Origin: CBDFGE01 sp965247055
GTDB lineage: Bacteria; Chloroflexota; Dehalococcoidia; Lucifugimonadales; JAGWBF01
Length of the DNA: 64,000 nt
Assembly: GCA_965247055.1 (NCBI GenBank)
Contig: CBDFGE010000006.1
Span: forward strand, 248,001 to 312,000
Direction: 5' to 3'
Shown piece by piece: positions 43,950-52,713 of the stretch. The position numbers were made by a program, and so were the translations under genes. How positions within the stretch are numbered: the first letter of the stretch is position 1; each line of letters starts with the position of its first letter. The notes under the pieces were generated by a model. It was given only the letters and a program-made list of their open reading frames with translations, ran no database searches and was not told the DNA's origin.

Positions 43950-46900
43950 TCAACAGGATGACGTACTCTTACACCACTCTATGGGACGGGACCCCTGTGG
44001 CACCCGCCGGGCGCAAGAGACGAGACCCCCCTGGTGGAGCGGTCGGGAGCACGGGTGCTCCTCCCCTCGGCCAGAGGCACAAGGGGCGGCGCTCTGGTGG
44101 GCCAGACCACGGCGGGCAATCCCCGGGAGATCAGCTTCCCCGACGACCTGCTGCACCGCCACCATCTCTACGTGTCCCGCACCCGCATGGGGAAAAGCAC
44201 CCTCATGCACCACATCGTCTCCCACAAGCTGAAACCGAAGGCCGAGGGCAAGGACCCCGACGCCATCGTCGTCGTCGATCCCCACGCCGACCTGGTGAGC
44301 GGGCTGCTGGGGCAGGTGCCCGAGTCCCTCGTCGACCGGGTGCGCCTCATCGACCTGGCCGACGATGCGGGGGCTCCCGGCATCAACCTGCTCGACACCA
44401 GAATATTTGCCGATAGAGACCGCACCGCCGACTCGGTGGTGCGGGTCGCCAAGGGCCTCTGGGACCAGTGGGGACCGAGGATGCAGTCCATCCTGGAACA
44501 GACCGTCAAGACCCTCCACGAGGCCAATGAGAGGATGGACGCCGATCAGCAGTACACCATCCTGGACGGGCTCAGGCTCCTCTCCGACGACAAGTTCCAG
44601 GCCAAGGTGCTGGCCAAGGTGAGCGACCCCTACCTGCTTGAGTGGTGGAGCAGGGACTTCAGTAACTGGCACCGAGCTCAGGTTCGCGATGACGGCATCG
44701 CTCAAGAACTCGTCTACCCGGTCAAGGGCTTCCTCCACCCGCACGCCCCTAAGGTCCAGCTCCGGTTTGGCTGGCCCCTTCTTGGAGGCCCTGGTGTAGT
44801 ACACCGCGTCGCCCGAGGAGGTGGTGTGGGCCCGCGCCGGCCCCTCTATCTGGTAGGCGGGCAGCCGCGCCCTCATGGTCCCGAGCAGGACCTCCACGGT
44901 GCCGCCATCGTCTGGCGGAACGATAACCTCCACGGGCCGGGGTATCCCCTTGACGAGCACCCGGTCCCCCGGGCGGAGGCTAGCCATCCAGTCTTCCCGC
45001 CTGCTGCGAGGCTTCCACTCTGGGGCGCCCAGGTCTCGCCGGACCTCGGCCACCTCGGCCCGCGCCTCTTCTATTGTGGGACTAGGGATGGGCTGGTCAG
45101 GCTCTTCCGTTGGGGGTACTTGCTCTCTAAGGGGTGGGGCTGGGGAGCGCCCCAGCGCTCGCTCCGCCCCCTGGAGGCGCCTCGCGAGCTCTTCGGCCCT
45201 GCGTTGGACGAGATGACGTGCCTCCTCTATCATTCGCGCTTTGCTATTCTCTATAGCGGCAAGCCGCTCCTCGAGCTCCGCGCTCCTCCGATCCGCCTCG
45301 GCCAGGGCCTCCTCCGCCCGCAGCCGCAGCTGCGCCGCCAGGTGCCGCTCCTCCTGAAGCTCCGCCAGGAGCCCTTCTGACTTCTGGTGGGAGGGGGAGA
45401 GCAGCGCCCCGGCGTGCTCGACGACCTCCCGGTCCAGGCCCAGACGCGCCGCGATGGTGAGGGCGTAGCTTCTGCCGGGCAGCCCCGGTGTCAGCCGGTA
45501 GGTGGGAGCCAGCGTGGCCGGGTCCAGCTCGACGCTGGCGTTCACCATCCCTGGCTGCTCCTGCACGAAGGCGGCCACCTCCCGCTGATGGGTGGTGGCC
45601 ATCAGGAAGGATCCCTGCTGAAGGAAGTGGTGGAGAACGGCCTTGGCCAGGGCGGCACCCTCCTCGGGGTCGGTGCTGGTGCCCAGCTCGTCGATCAGCA
45701 CCAGGGAGCTGCCGGTGGCCTGCCCCATGATGTCCCTCAGGTTCGCGACGTGAGAGCTGAAGGTAGAGAGGGAGCGCTCGATGCTCTGCTGGTCCCCGAT
45801 GTCGGCGTAGACCCCGTCGAAGAGGCTGAGGACGGCCTCCTTGGCCGGAAGCTGAAGCCCGGCCTGGGCCATCAGCGCGAGGAGGCCAGCGGTCTTCAGC
45901 GCCACCGTCTTGCCTCCGGCGTTGGGGCCGGTGACCAAGAGGACCGGACAACCGTCGGCTATCGTGAGTGAGATGGGGACTGCCTCCTCACCCAGCAACG
46001 GATGGCGCGCGTCCACCAGGCGCATGCACTGGCTCCCACCGGCGATCAGGCTGGGAGGGGTGGCGCCGCCGCCCAGGGCGTACCGCGCCTTGGCCATGGC
46101 CAGGTCGAGTCTGGCGAGGGAGTCCATCCCTCTAAGGAGCTCTTGGCTGTGGGATTCCACCACTCCGGAGAGGCTCCGGAGCACCCTCTCCTCTTCCCGT
46201 CCCACCGCCAGGCGCAGCTCTCGCCACCGGTTCCCCAGCCGCACCGTGGGCATGGGCTCCATGAATACGGTGGCGCCGCTATCCGAGACGTCGTGGACGA
46301 TTCCGGGAAGGCGGTGCTTCATCTCATCCTTTACCAGTAGCACCATCCTGCCGTTGCGCTGGGTGATGATGGGTTCCTGGCGGATGTTTTGCCGCTGCAG
46401 GCGGTGCACCGTGCGTTCCAGGGAGTCGGCTAGCTGCTGGTAGGCGGAGAGGGCCTCCTCTCGCAGCTCCCCGAGGGTGGGCGTGGCGGTGTCCAGCACC
46501 TCGCCCGAGCTGCCGATGGCGGACGCGATCTCCGCCTCCAGCTCTCTGAGGACGGGAAGGTCCCGGGCCATGGCCGCGAGGGCCGGCGTGTCCCTATGCC
46601 GCAATACGGCGTCGCGCGCCCCTCGGGCGGCCTTCAAGGTGGCGCCCACATCCCGCAGCTCCTCGCCGGTGAGGGCTCCTCCCAGGGCGGCGCGCTGAAG
46701 GGCCTGGCGGACGTCCGTTGCCCCGCCCAGATCTATCCCGCCCACGCTCTCCAAGATCCGCCGGGCCTCGGCCGTCTCCTCCTGCCATCGTGCCACCTGG
46801 GCATACTCGTAGGAGGGAGTCAGCCCGAGGGCCAGCTCCATGGCCGGGGCGAAGGTAGTACGGGCCGCCAGCCGCTCCCTCACCATGTGGAACTCCAGCA

Positions 46901-46976
46901 GGCCTAGCGACGCCTCCCGCAAGCCGGGGGGCTGAGGAGCGGCTGCAGGGTGTTCCGGCGGGTCCGTCGGACTCAT
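43950..46976 (-). CDS. mutS2: MutS2 endonuclease, cut in the Smr domain
   Basis: The first 762 residues are a good MutS2: core domain, Walker A GPNAGGKTV near 352, LIDELGTSTDPEEG near 431, coiled-coil (about 520-610), KOW-like segment (SLRPGDRVLVKG) and the start of the Smr nuclease domain (ELDLRGVRVEEAL near 741). After AVIANLS, near 44690, the frame runs into foreign DNA and continues to a stop at 43950, giving about 245 meaningless residues. The Smr HGxGxG part is lost. MutS2 acts in recombination control and ribosome rescue; DNA binding and ATPase may survive, but nuclease activity probably does not. Confidence 0.85.
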   Translation of the reverse strand: MSPTDPPEHPAAAPQPPGLREASLGLLEFHMVRERLAARTTFAPAMELALGLTPSYEYAQVARWQEETAEARRILESVGGIDLGGATDVRQALQRAALGGALTGEELRDVGATLKAARGARDAVLRHRDTPALAAMARDLPVLRELEAEIASAIGSSGEVLDTATPTLGELREEALSAYQQLADSLERTVHRLQRQNIRQEPIITQRNGRMVLLVKDEMKHRLPGIVHDVSDSGATVFMEPMPTVRLGNRWRELRLAVGREEERVLRSLSGVVESHSQELLRGMDSLARLDLAMAKARYALGGGATPPSLIAGGSQCMRLVDARHPLLGEEAVPISLTIADGCPVLLVTGPNAGGKTVALKTAGLLALMAQAGLQLPAKEAVLSLFDGVYADIGDQQSIERSLSTFSSHVANLRDIMGQATGSSLVLIDELGTSTDPEEGAALAKAVLHHFLQQGSFLMATTHQREVAAFVQEQPGMVNASVELDPATLAPTYRLTPGLPGRSYALTIAARLGLDREVVEHAGALLSPSHQKSEGLLAELQEERHLAAQLRLRAEEALAEADRRSAELEERLAAIENSKARMIEEARHLVQRRAEELARRLQGAERALGRSPAPPLREQVPPTEEPDQPIPSPTIEEARAEVAEVRRDLGAPEWKPRSRREDWMASLRPGDRVLVKGIPRPVEVIVPPDDGGTVEVLLGTMRARLPAYQIEGPARAHTTSSGDAVYYTRASKKGPAKPELDLRGVRVEEALDRVDEFLSDAVIANLSSVPVTEVPAPPLKQVGVAHLGQHLGLELVVGEEPEPVQDGVLLIGVHPLIGLVEGLDGLFQDGLHPRSPLVPEALGDPHHRVGGAVSIGKYSGVEQVDAGSPRIVGQVDEAHPVDEGLGHLPQQPAHQVGVGIDDDDGVGVLALGLRFQLVGDDVVHEGAFPHAGAGHVEMVAVQQVVGEADLPGIARRGLAHQSAAPCASGRGEEHPCSRPLHQGGLVSCARRVPQGSRPIEWCKSTSSC
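43962..44690 (+). pseudogene. HerA/TraD-like conjugative-transfer ATPase fragment
   Basis: About 240 residues of a type IV conjugative-transfer ATPase are readable: TPLVERSGARVLLPS, a Walker-A-like RTRMGKSTLMHHIV, Walker B AIVVVDPHADLV, and LLEWWSRDFSNWHR. The N-terminus is missing at the IS boundary, and homology stops near 44690, where sequence complementary to the mutS2 Smr domain begins. The frame stays open to 45380 only because it runs antisense through mutS2. It probably comes from the same mobile element as the replication-relaxation remnant. Confidence 0.75.
43969..43987 (-). repeat. right terminal inverted repeat of the IS256-family element
   Basis: Its complement reads GTCCCATAGAGTGGTGTAA, matching the left end at 16 of 19 positions. 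Confidence 0.75.
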
Positions 46977-46984
46977 CGTTGAGA

Positions 46985-49924
46985 TTACCTTACCTGATAC
47001 GGGCTTTCGACCTTGCCCTGGTTGCTGGCCGGTAGGGCCGGGTCGTTACCGTCTATTATACCGTCGGCCACCGGTGCGGGCCCCGGCCTGCCGAAGCTGA
47101 TAGCCACCGCTGCCAGGTCTCTTGCGTCTACCATTCCATCTCCGTCGACATCGGCCCTGGGGTCGTCAGGTGGTCTGGTGCCGAGATTGGCTGCGATCAG
47201 ACGCAGGTCTTCAGAATTCACCTTACCGTCGCCGTTGACATCGCCTGGGCTGGCTTCCGTGACCTGCACGCACAGGGAGAACTCCGAGGTGTTGCCGGCG
47301 GGGTCCGTTGCCGTCGCGGTGATGAAACGGCCCACGGGGACGGCGACCGGGAAGGTAGACATGAACGCCAGGTTGCCGTTGCCGTCGGTGGCCTCCGTAA
47401 TCTGGCCGATAAAGCTCTCCCCTTCGCCGTGCCCCGAGGCGTCGCAGGCGTTACTGGAGAAGAACTCGATCCGGAAGTCGGTGCCGGGCGTGCTGTCCAG
47501 GGTCCCAGCGACAGTCGTGCTACTGCCGTTGGTGGCTGAGGTCAGCGTCGGGAAATTTTGAAGGTCGTTGGCACCGGCGTCGGCGTCCTCTGAGTCGTTG
47601 GGCGTTACTGCGTCGGGAATAAGGTCGATTCCCAGGCCGCCGTTGGAGAAGATGGAGTTGCCGAGGATCGCGTTATCCTTGCCGGAGAAGACCGCCACAC
47701 CATCACCACCGTTAAAGGCGATGGTATTGCCCGCGCCGGCGAGGGTCCCGCCGGTGGTGTTGCCGCTCGCGTTCCGGAACTCAATTCCATCGCCAATGTT
47801 GCCCACAGGCGCGGTGCCGGTGACGTCGGTGCCGATGAAGTTGCCCTGGACCAGGTTCCCCGTGGTCCCGGCATCAGACAGGAAGACACCGTGCAGAGCA
47901 TTGCCTGAGATGACGTTAGTCGCCCCTGCCGTGGCTCCCCCGATAGTGTTGTTCGACGCCCCGACGGTAATGGACACGCCAAAGGAAGAGTTCCCCAGGG
48001 CAGCAGTACCCGTGGCATTCGTGCCGATGAAGTTGCCATGCACCAGGTTCCCCGTCGTCCCGATGCTGACAAATTCGACGCCGATAAAGTCGTTGCCTGA
48101 GATAACGTTGCGTGCCCCAGCTGCAGTCCCGCCGATCTGGTTGCTGGACGCCCCCAGATTGACTAGTACGCCGTCGCGTGAGTTGCCCAGCGCCAGGGTG
48201 CCGGTGACGTCTGTGCCGAGGAAGTTCCCCTGGACCGTGTTGCCCGACGCGCGCTCACCTCCAATAGGATACCGCTGCCGCTGAAGCGATTGATCACCAG
48301 CCCCCGCACCGTGCTATTGCCAGCGCTGATGCGCAGCCCGTTTGCGTCCTGCCTCGCGTTACTCCCGTCCAGCTCGATCAACAAGAAGGCGTTGGACCCC
48401 AGGCCGGGGCCGTTGGTGTTGGGGCTGGCCCCCGGCTGGGTGTAGCCGTCGATGACCACCGGGTCGGTGATGGTGGGCAGGGCGGAGCCCGGCCGGATTG
48501 TATGGGGACCCGCGCCCGGAATGGCGAAGACGACACCGTCCAGGCCCGAATTGGCGTTGGCTTCCTCGATGGCCGCCCGCAGGGTGCAGCTACCCGTGCC
48601 GTCGTCGCAGGCGCCGTCGCCGGGGTTAGTGTCCCCGCCGTCGGCAATCGAGGTAACGGTGAGGGTGGCGTCGGCCACAGCGCCCGGGAACCCAACGACA
48701 TCCACGGGCGTGCTGCGGTCAGTGGTCGTCCCGTCCCCCAGCTGACCGTAGAAGTTGTCTCCCCAGCACTTGAGGCCGCTCGCCGTGGTCAGGGCGCAGG
48801 CGTTCCTGAATCCTGCGGAGACGGCGGCTACACGACTGGTCAGCCCAATCACGTCTACCGGTGTGGCGCTGAAGTTGTTAGGGCCGCTCGTCCCGTCCCC
48901 CAGTTCGCCGGAGCCGTTGAATCCCCAGCACTTGAGGCCGCCGGCTGTGGTCAGGGCGCAGGTATGGCCGAAACCGGCGGAGACGGCGGCCACGCCCCTG
49001 GTCAGCCCCGTCACGTCTACGGGTGTGCGGCGGGGCGTGTCAGTCCCGTCCCCCAGCGAGCCGGCGACGTTGTAGCCCCAGCACTTGAGGCCGCCCACGG
49101 TCGTGAGGGCGCAGGTGTGCCTGTCGTCCCCGGACACGGCGGGCCACCCCACTGGTCAGCCCGACCACGTCCACGGGCGTGGCCCGGTCCGTGGTCGTCC
49201 CATCCCCCAGCTGGCCATCGTAGTTGAATCCCCAGCACTTGAGGCCGCCGGCCGTCGTCAAGGCGCAGGTGTAGCCGTTCTCCGCCGAGACGGCGGCCAC
49301 GCCGCTGGTCAGCCCGCTTACGTCCACGGGCGTGGCGCGGTCCGTGGTCGTCCCGTCCCCCAGCTGACCGTAGAAGTTGTCTCCCCAGCACTTGAGGCCG
49401 CCGGCTGTGGTCAGGGCGCAGGTGTGGACGTTCCCCACGGAGATGGCGGCCACGCCGCTGGTCAGCCCAATCACGTCTACCGGTGTGGTGCTGAAGTTGT
49501 TAGGGCCGCTCGTCCCGTCCCCCAGTTCGCCGGAGCCGTTGCGTCCCCAGCACTTGACGCCGCCCACGGTCGTCAGGGCGCAGGTGTGGCGGTTCCCCGC
49601 GGAGACGCTGGCCACGCCACTGGTTAACGCCACCACGTCCACTGGCGTGGTGCTGAAGTTAGGGCCGCCCGTCCCGTCCTCCAGTTGGAAGTTGTCGTTG
49701 CGCCCCCAGCACTTGACCCCTCCCGGCGCGGTCAGGGCGCAGGTGTGGAAGTATCCCGTGGAGACGGCGGTGGCGGCCCCGGGACCGGCAGCGGTGGACG
49801 TGCCACCCTGGACCATGCCCGCCGGCGCTTGTCCCGGCGCCAGGGCCAGCGCGAGGCCCGCGAGCAGCAGGGCCAGAGCGACCGGGTACAGTGTCCGGCG
49901 TGGGGACAGCGTTAGCTTCCGCAT
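46985..49924 (-). pseudogene. RCC1-repeat/CSLREA/beta-helix/dockerin surface protein with two frameshifts
   Basis: An exported protein of about 980 residues spread over three frames. A signal peptide (residues 1-35) is followed by seven RCC1-like repeats with conserved HTCALTT and LKCWG cysteines, a CSLREA-type segment (SCTLRAAIEEANANSG), a right-handed beta-helix (repeats of NVISGN and NFIGT), an Ig-like tail and a type I dockerin pair (GDVNGDGKVNSEDL, ADVDGDGMVDARDL). Frame changes lie near 49140 (an extra G against other repeats) and near 48250. Such proteins are secreted or cell-surface; dockerins bind cohesins in other systems. Either a decaying gene or two sequence errors. Confidence 0.8.
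48690..49760. repeat. seven degenerate tandem repeats of about 150 bp (RCC1-like units)
   Basis: Near-identical blocks recur, for example the sequence coding GGLKCWGDNFYGQLGDG appears in two units, and the unit around SGELGDGTSGPNNFS also appears twice. These direct repeats encode the RCC1-like propeller and are suitable for slippage or recombination. Confidence 0.75.
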
Positions 49925-50037
49925 TCATCTCCTCCGTCGAGAGGTCCAGTTCGTGGGGGGCTCCACCACCGAACTAAGGGGTATGTGCCTGCATTATACT
50001 ATGCGGCGAGCTTTTGGCCGCGAAAGCCGTCAGCGCA

Positions 50038-50793
50038 TCACCGCCCCGCGCTCAGCACCCGGCTCTCCCATACGGCCTCGATGGCGCCCTCCAGGGCCCG
50101 GAGCCGGGGCTCCCTCACGTTCAGCACCCTCCCGTGGATCTTGGGCGATAGCCGCCGTAGGTAGTCGCACGCCTTCACGAGCCCCTGGAGGGTGAACTTC
50201 TCCCCGCCCAGGAAGATGTAGTCCAGGTCGGCCTCGAAGGGCCCCAGCCGTGCCTGCGTCACCTCACAGGTCTTCCGGTACATCTCCTGTATCTGCTTCT
50301 CCCGGATGCGCGCGAACCGCTTCTGGGACGTCCCCCCGGCGCTGTGCCTGCCCTTGACGTAGCGGGTGTCCGTCTTGGAGGTCAGCAGGGTGTTCCCCCG
50401 GAACACGCCCACGGCGAACCTGCCCAGCCGCAGCAGCACCACCCCCAGCAGGTACTCCCTGGCCACCAGCTCCCTCAGCGGTGAGGCGTCCCAGCCCGCG
50501 AGGGTACGGTCGTGCTCCACCGGGAAGGGAGGCAGGACGGCCAGCACCCGGTCTTCGCTCCAGAAAGCGATGGCCCCCGTCTCCGAGCGCTCCGCCGCGG
50601 CGGCAAGTCGCTCCAGCGCGTCGCCACCGGCTCCCGCAGGGGGTCCCTGCACCTGGAAGCCACCCTGCCTGCTGTATACGGTGGTGGCTCCGTCCGGGAA
50701 CCTGCCTTCCAGGTCGTCCAGCAGCTTGATCAGGCCGGGCCGGCCGATCCGCCGCTCCTCCATCTCCCCCGGTCCTGTGCCGGTCCCTTCCAT
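50038..50793 (-). CDS. Vms1-like peptidyl-tRNA release factor (VLRF1 family)
   Basis: A 251-residue protein whose central part, TDTRYVKGRHSAGGTSQKRF (about residues 141-160), matches the VLRF1 domain related to eRF1. The GGxSQ loop with its Gln is equivalent to the GGQ loop that triggers peptidyl-tRNA cleavage in eRF1 and Vms1. The rest fits the three-layer fold of the family (VGVFRGNTLLTSK, then DYIFLGG). Bacterial members are thought to free nascent chains from stalled ribosomes. It is intact amid damaged neighbours. mutS2, with its Smr domain implicated in ribosome rescue, is 3 kb away. Confidence 0.7.
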   Translation of the reverse strand: MEGTGTGPGEMEERRIGRPGLIKLLDDLEGRFPDGATTVYSRQGGFQVQGPPAGAGGDALERLAAAAERSETGAIAFWSEDRVLAVLPPFPVEHDRTLAGWDASPLRELVAREYLLGVVLLRLGRFAVGVFRGNTLLTSKTDTRYVKGRHSAGGTSQKRFARIREKQIQEMYRKTCEVTQARLGPFEADLDYIFLGGEKFTLQGLVKACDYLRRLSPKIHGRVLNVREPRLRALEGAIEAVWESRVLSAGR

Positions 50794-50887
50794 CGCTCAG
50801 TCCATCCCCAGGCTTCCACCAGCCTAGGACGGGTATGGGGACGTGTCAAGGAAGGGGGCCGGGTACCCGCGACGCGATGCCGCCCTG

Positions 50888-50893
50888 TATAAT
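50888..50893 (+). promoter_or_regulatory. -10 box before the amidohydrolase gene
   Basis: TATAAT at 50888-50893 with TG directly upstream but no good -35. An AAGGAGG ribosome-binding site lies about 8 nt before the ATG at 50927. Confidence 0.4.
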
Positions 50894-50926
50894 GGCCTGC
50901 AAGCATCCCCTTGAAGGAGGATTGCC

Positions 50927-52459
50927 ATGGCGACCTCTCTGATCCGAGGCAAGTACGTGGTGTCCAGGGCCGGGTCGGACGCGGACTCCAGCGTGGTGAT
51001 AGGCGACGGCGCCGTCTTCCAGAGGGACGGTGTCATCGAGGAGGTGGGCCCATACGACGACCTCCGCTCCCGGTACGCGGCAGGCGAGGAGATCGGCGGG
51101 CCCAGGTACGTTGTCCTGCCGGGCCTGGTGAACGCCCACCACCACGGGAGGGGCGTCACCGGGCTCCAGATGGGCGCCTGTGACGACTCCCTGGAGACGT
51201 GGATCCTGGCGGGCTGGACGCGCCGGCCCACGACCATTACCTGATGACCCTGTACACCGCGCTCCAGATGGTCGAGTCGGGCACGACCACCGTCATGTAC
51301 AACCACGCCCAGACCCCCGTCGCCACTCTGGAGCGGGACATCGACGAGATTCTGAGGGGCTTCATGGACGTCGGGATGAGGGTGGCCGTCTCCACCTACT
51401 ACCGCAGCCAGAACCGGGTGGTCTACGGCGACGATGAGGTGTTCCTGGCGGGCTTGCCCTCTGACCTGGCGGCCGGCGTGAGGGGTTTTCTGGCCGCCAG
51501 CGACCTGTCGCCTGACGACTACTTCTCCCTCTTCGAGGGGACTTACCGAAAGTACGGGACTGACCCCACCGGCAGGGTGAGGGTGCTCCTGAGTCCCAGC
51601 AACGTGCAGTGGAACTCCGACGACTTCCTCCAGCGCACCAAGGAGTATGCGGCCAGGTACAACACGGGCATCCACATGCACCTGTCGGAGGCGGCCTACC
51701 AGAAGGAGTACGCCCTCAGGACCTGGGGCAAGACGCCGGTGGCCCACCTGGATGAGCTGGGGTTTCTGGGCCCGGAGGTCTCCTTCGCCCACGCCGTCTG
51801 GCTGACCGAAGCCGACATAGACCTCCTGGCCGGGCGCGGCTCGACGGTGTGCCACAACGCCAGCTCCAAACTGCGCCTGAAGAGCGGGGTGGCGCCCGTG
51901 AACGCCATGCTCGCCCGGGGAGTTAACGTGGCCATGGGCACCGACAGCACCTCCATCAATGACGACGACGACCTGCTCCAGGAGATGCGGCTGGTGGCCA
52001 AGCTGCACCGCCAGCCGGGGATAGACGCCCCCGCCGTGAACTCCCATCGGCATGGGCTCCATTAACGCCGCGGCACCCACCACCTTCCACGATCAGATCG
52101 GCGCCCTGGAGACGGGGCGGAGGGCCGACATGGTCCTCGTGGACATGACCTCCATCCAGGAGCCCTACCTGGACCCGGATGTCCACGTCGTGGATGCTTT
52201 GCTCTACAGGGGGAAGGCCCAGCACGTGGACACGGTCATCGTAGATGGCGAGGTGGTCTTGCGGGATGGTAGGTCCACCCGGGCAAGCAGGGAGGACGTG
52301 GTGAGGGAGCTCAGGGACCGCTTCTCGAGGCCGCTGGAGCCCTCGGTGCTGGAGACCCGCCGCATGGTGGAGAGGCTGACTCCCCACGTCAGGCGGTTCT
52401 ACGAGGGGTGGGACGTGGGGCAGGGGGCTCCCCATTACCGTTACAACAGCCGTGCGTAA
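50927..52459 (+). pseudogene. ATZ/TRZ-type amidohydrolase, two frameshifts
   Basis: Three frames together encode a metal-dependent hydrolase of the chlorohydrolase/cytosine-deaminase type. They give PGLVNAHHHGRGV (metal His) and DDSLETWILAGW in the first, MVESGTTTVMYNH, HMHLSEAAYQKEY, FAHAVWL and VAMGTDSTSINDDDD in the second, and GALETGRRADMVLVD in the third. The changes are a lost base in a C-rich stretch near 51230 and one near 52045. All catalytic segments are present. The substrate is probably a deaminated or dehalogenated ring or amidine, but is not determinable. Confidence 0.8.
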
Positions 52460-52631
52460 GGGGAGACGAGCGTCTCGGCCTAGGGTAACAGACTGGAAAG
52501 TCTCCGGTTGTGTCTGTCAGCCCAAAAGCCACCCACTATGATGCCCGAAATATCACCCCAAGCGTGCCGTAATAGGAATCACAGGCCACTGATCGTTACT
52601 CGCTACACCAACGGCAGTCTCGTGGGAGTAT

Positions 52632-52660
52632 TTGACAGCCTTCGGCAGTGTCCGTATCAT
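52632..52660 (+). promoter_or_regulatory. promoter for the cyclase-NTPase gene
   Basis: TTGACA (52632-52637), 17 bp and TATCAT (52655-52660) lie 54 bp before the preferred start. It is the best promoter match on the plus strand. The remainder of the 250-bp gap before it shows nothing else. Confidence 0.65.
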
Positions 52661-52713
52661 CACCGTCATCAGAGATAATCCCTTCTTTGTAAGTGCCCAG
52701 TTCGAGATGGGAA

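Larger units (their letters stand above)
42631..43987. mobile_element. IS256-family insertion sequence
   Basis: A Mutator-type transposase gene is bounded by imperfect terminal inverted repeats at 42631-42649 and 43969-43987 (16 of 19 bases match). The element is about 1.36 kb, a normal size. No 8-9 bp target duplication is visible at its ends, and it separates two unrelated gene fragments. Confidence 0.82.

Noticed and set aside
44034..45380. A 448-residue plus-strand ORF
   Set aside because: Only the part before about 44690 resembles a HerA/TraD ATPase. The rest is antisense to the well-supported mutS2 coding sequence.
48690..49760. Regular repeats that could suggest a CRISPR array
   Set aside because: The units are about 150 bp, coding throughout and similar along their whole length, with no unique spacers. 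They encode RCC1-like repeats.
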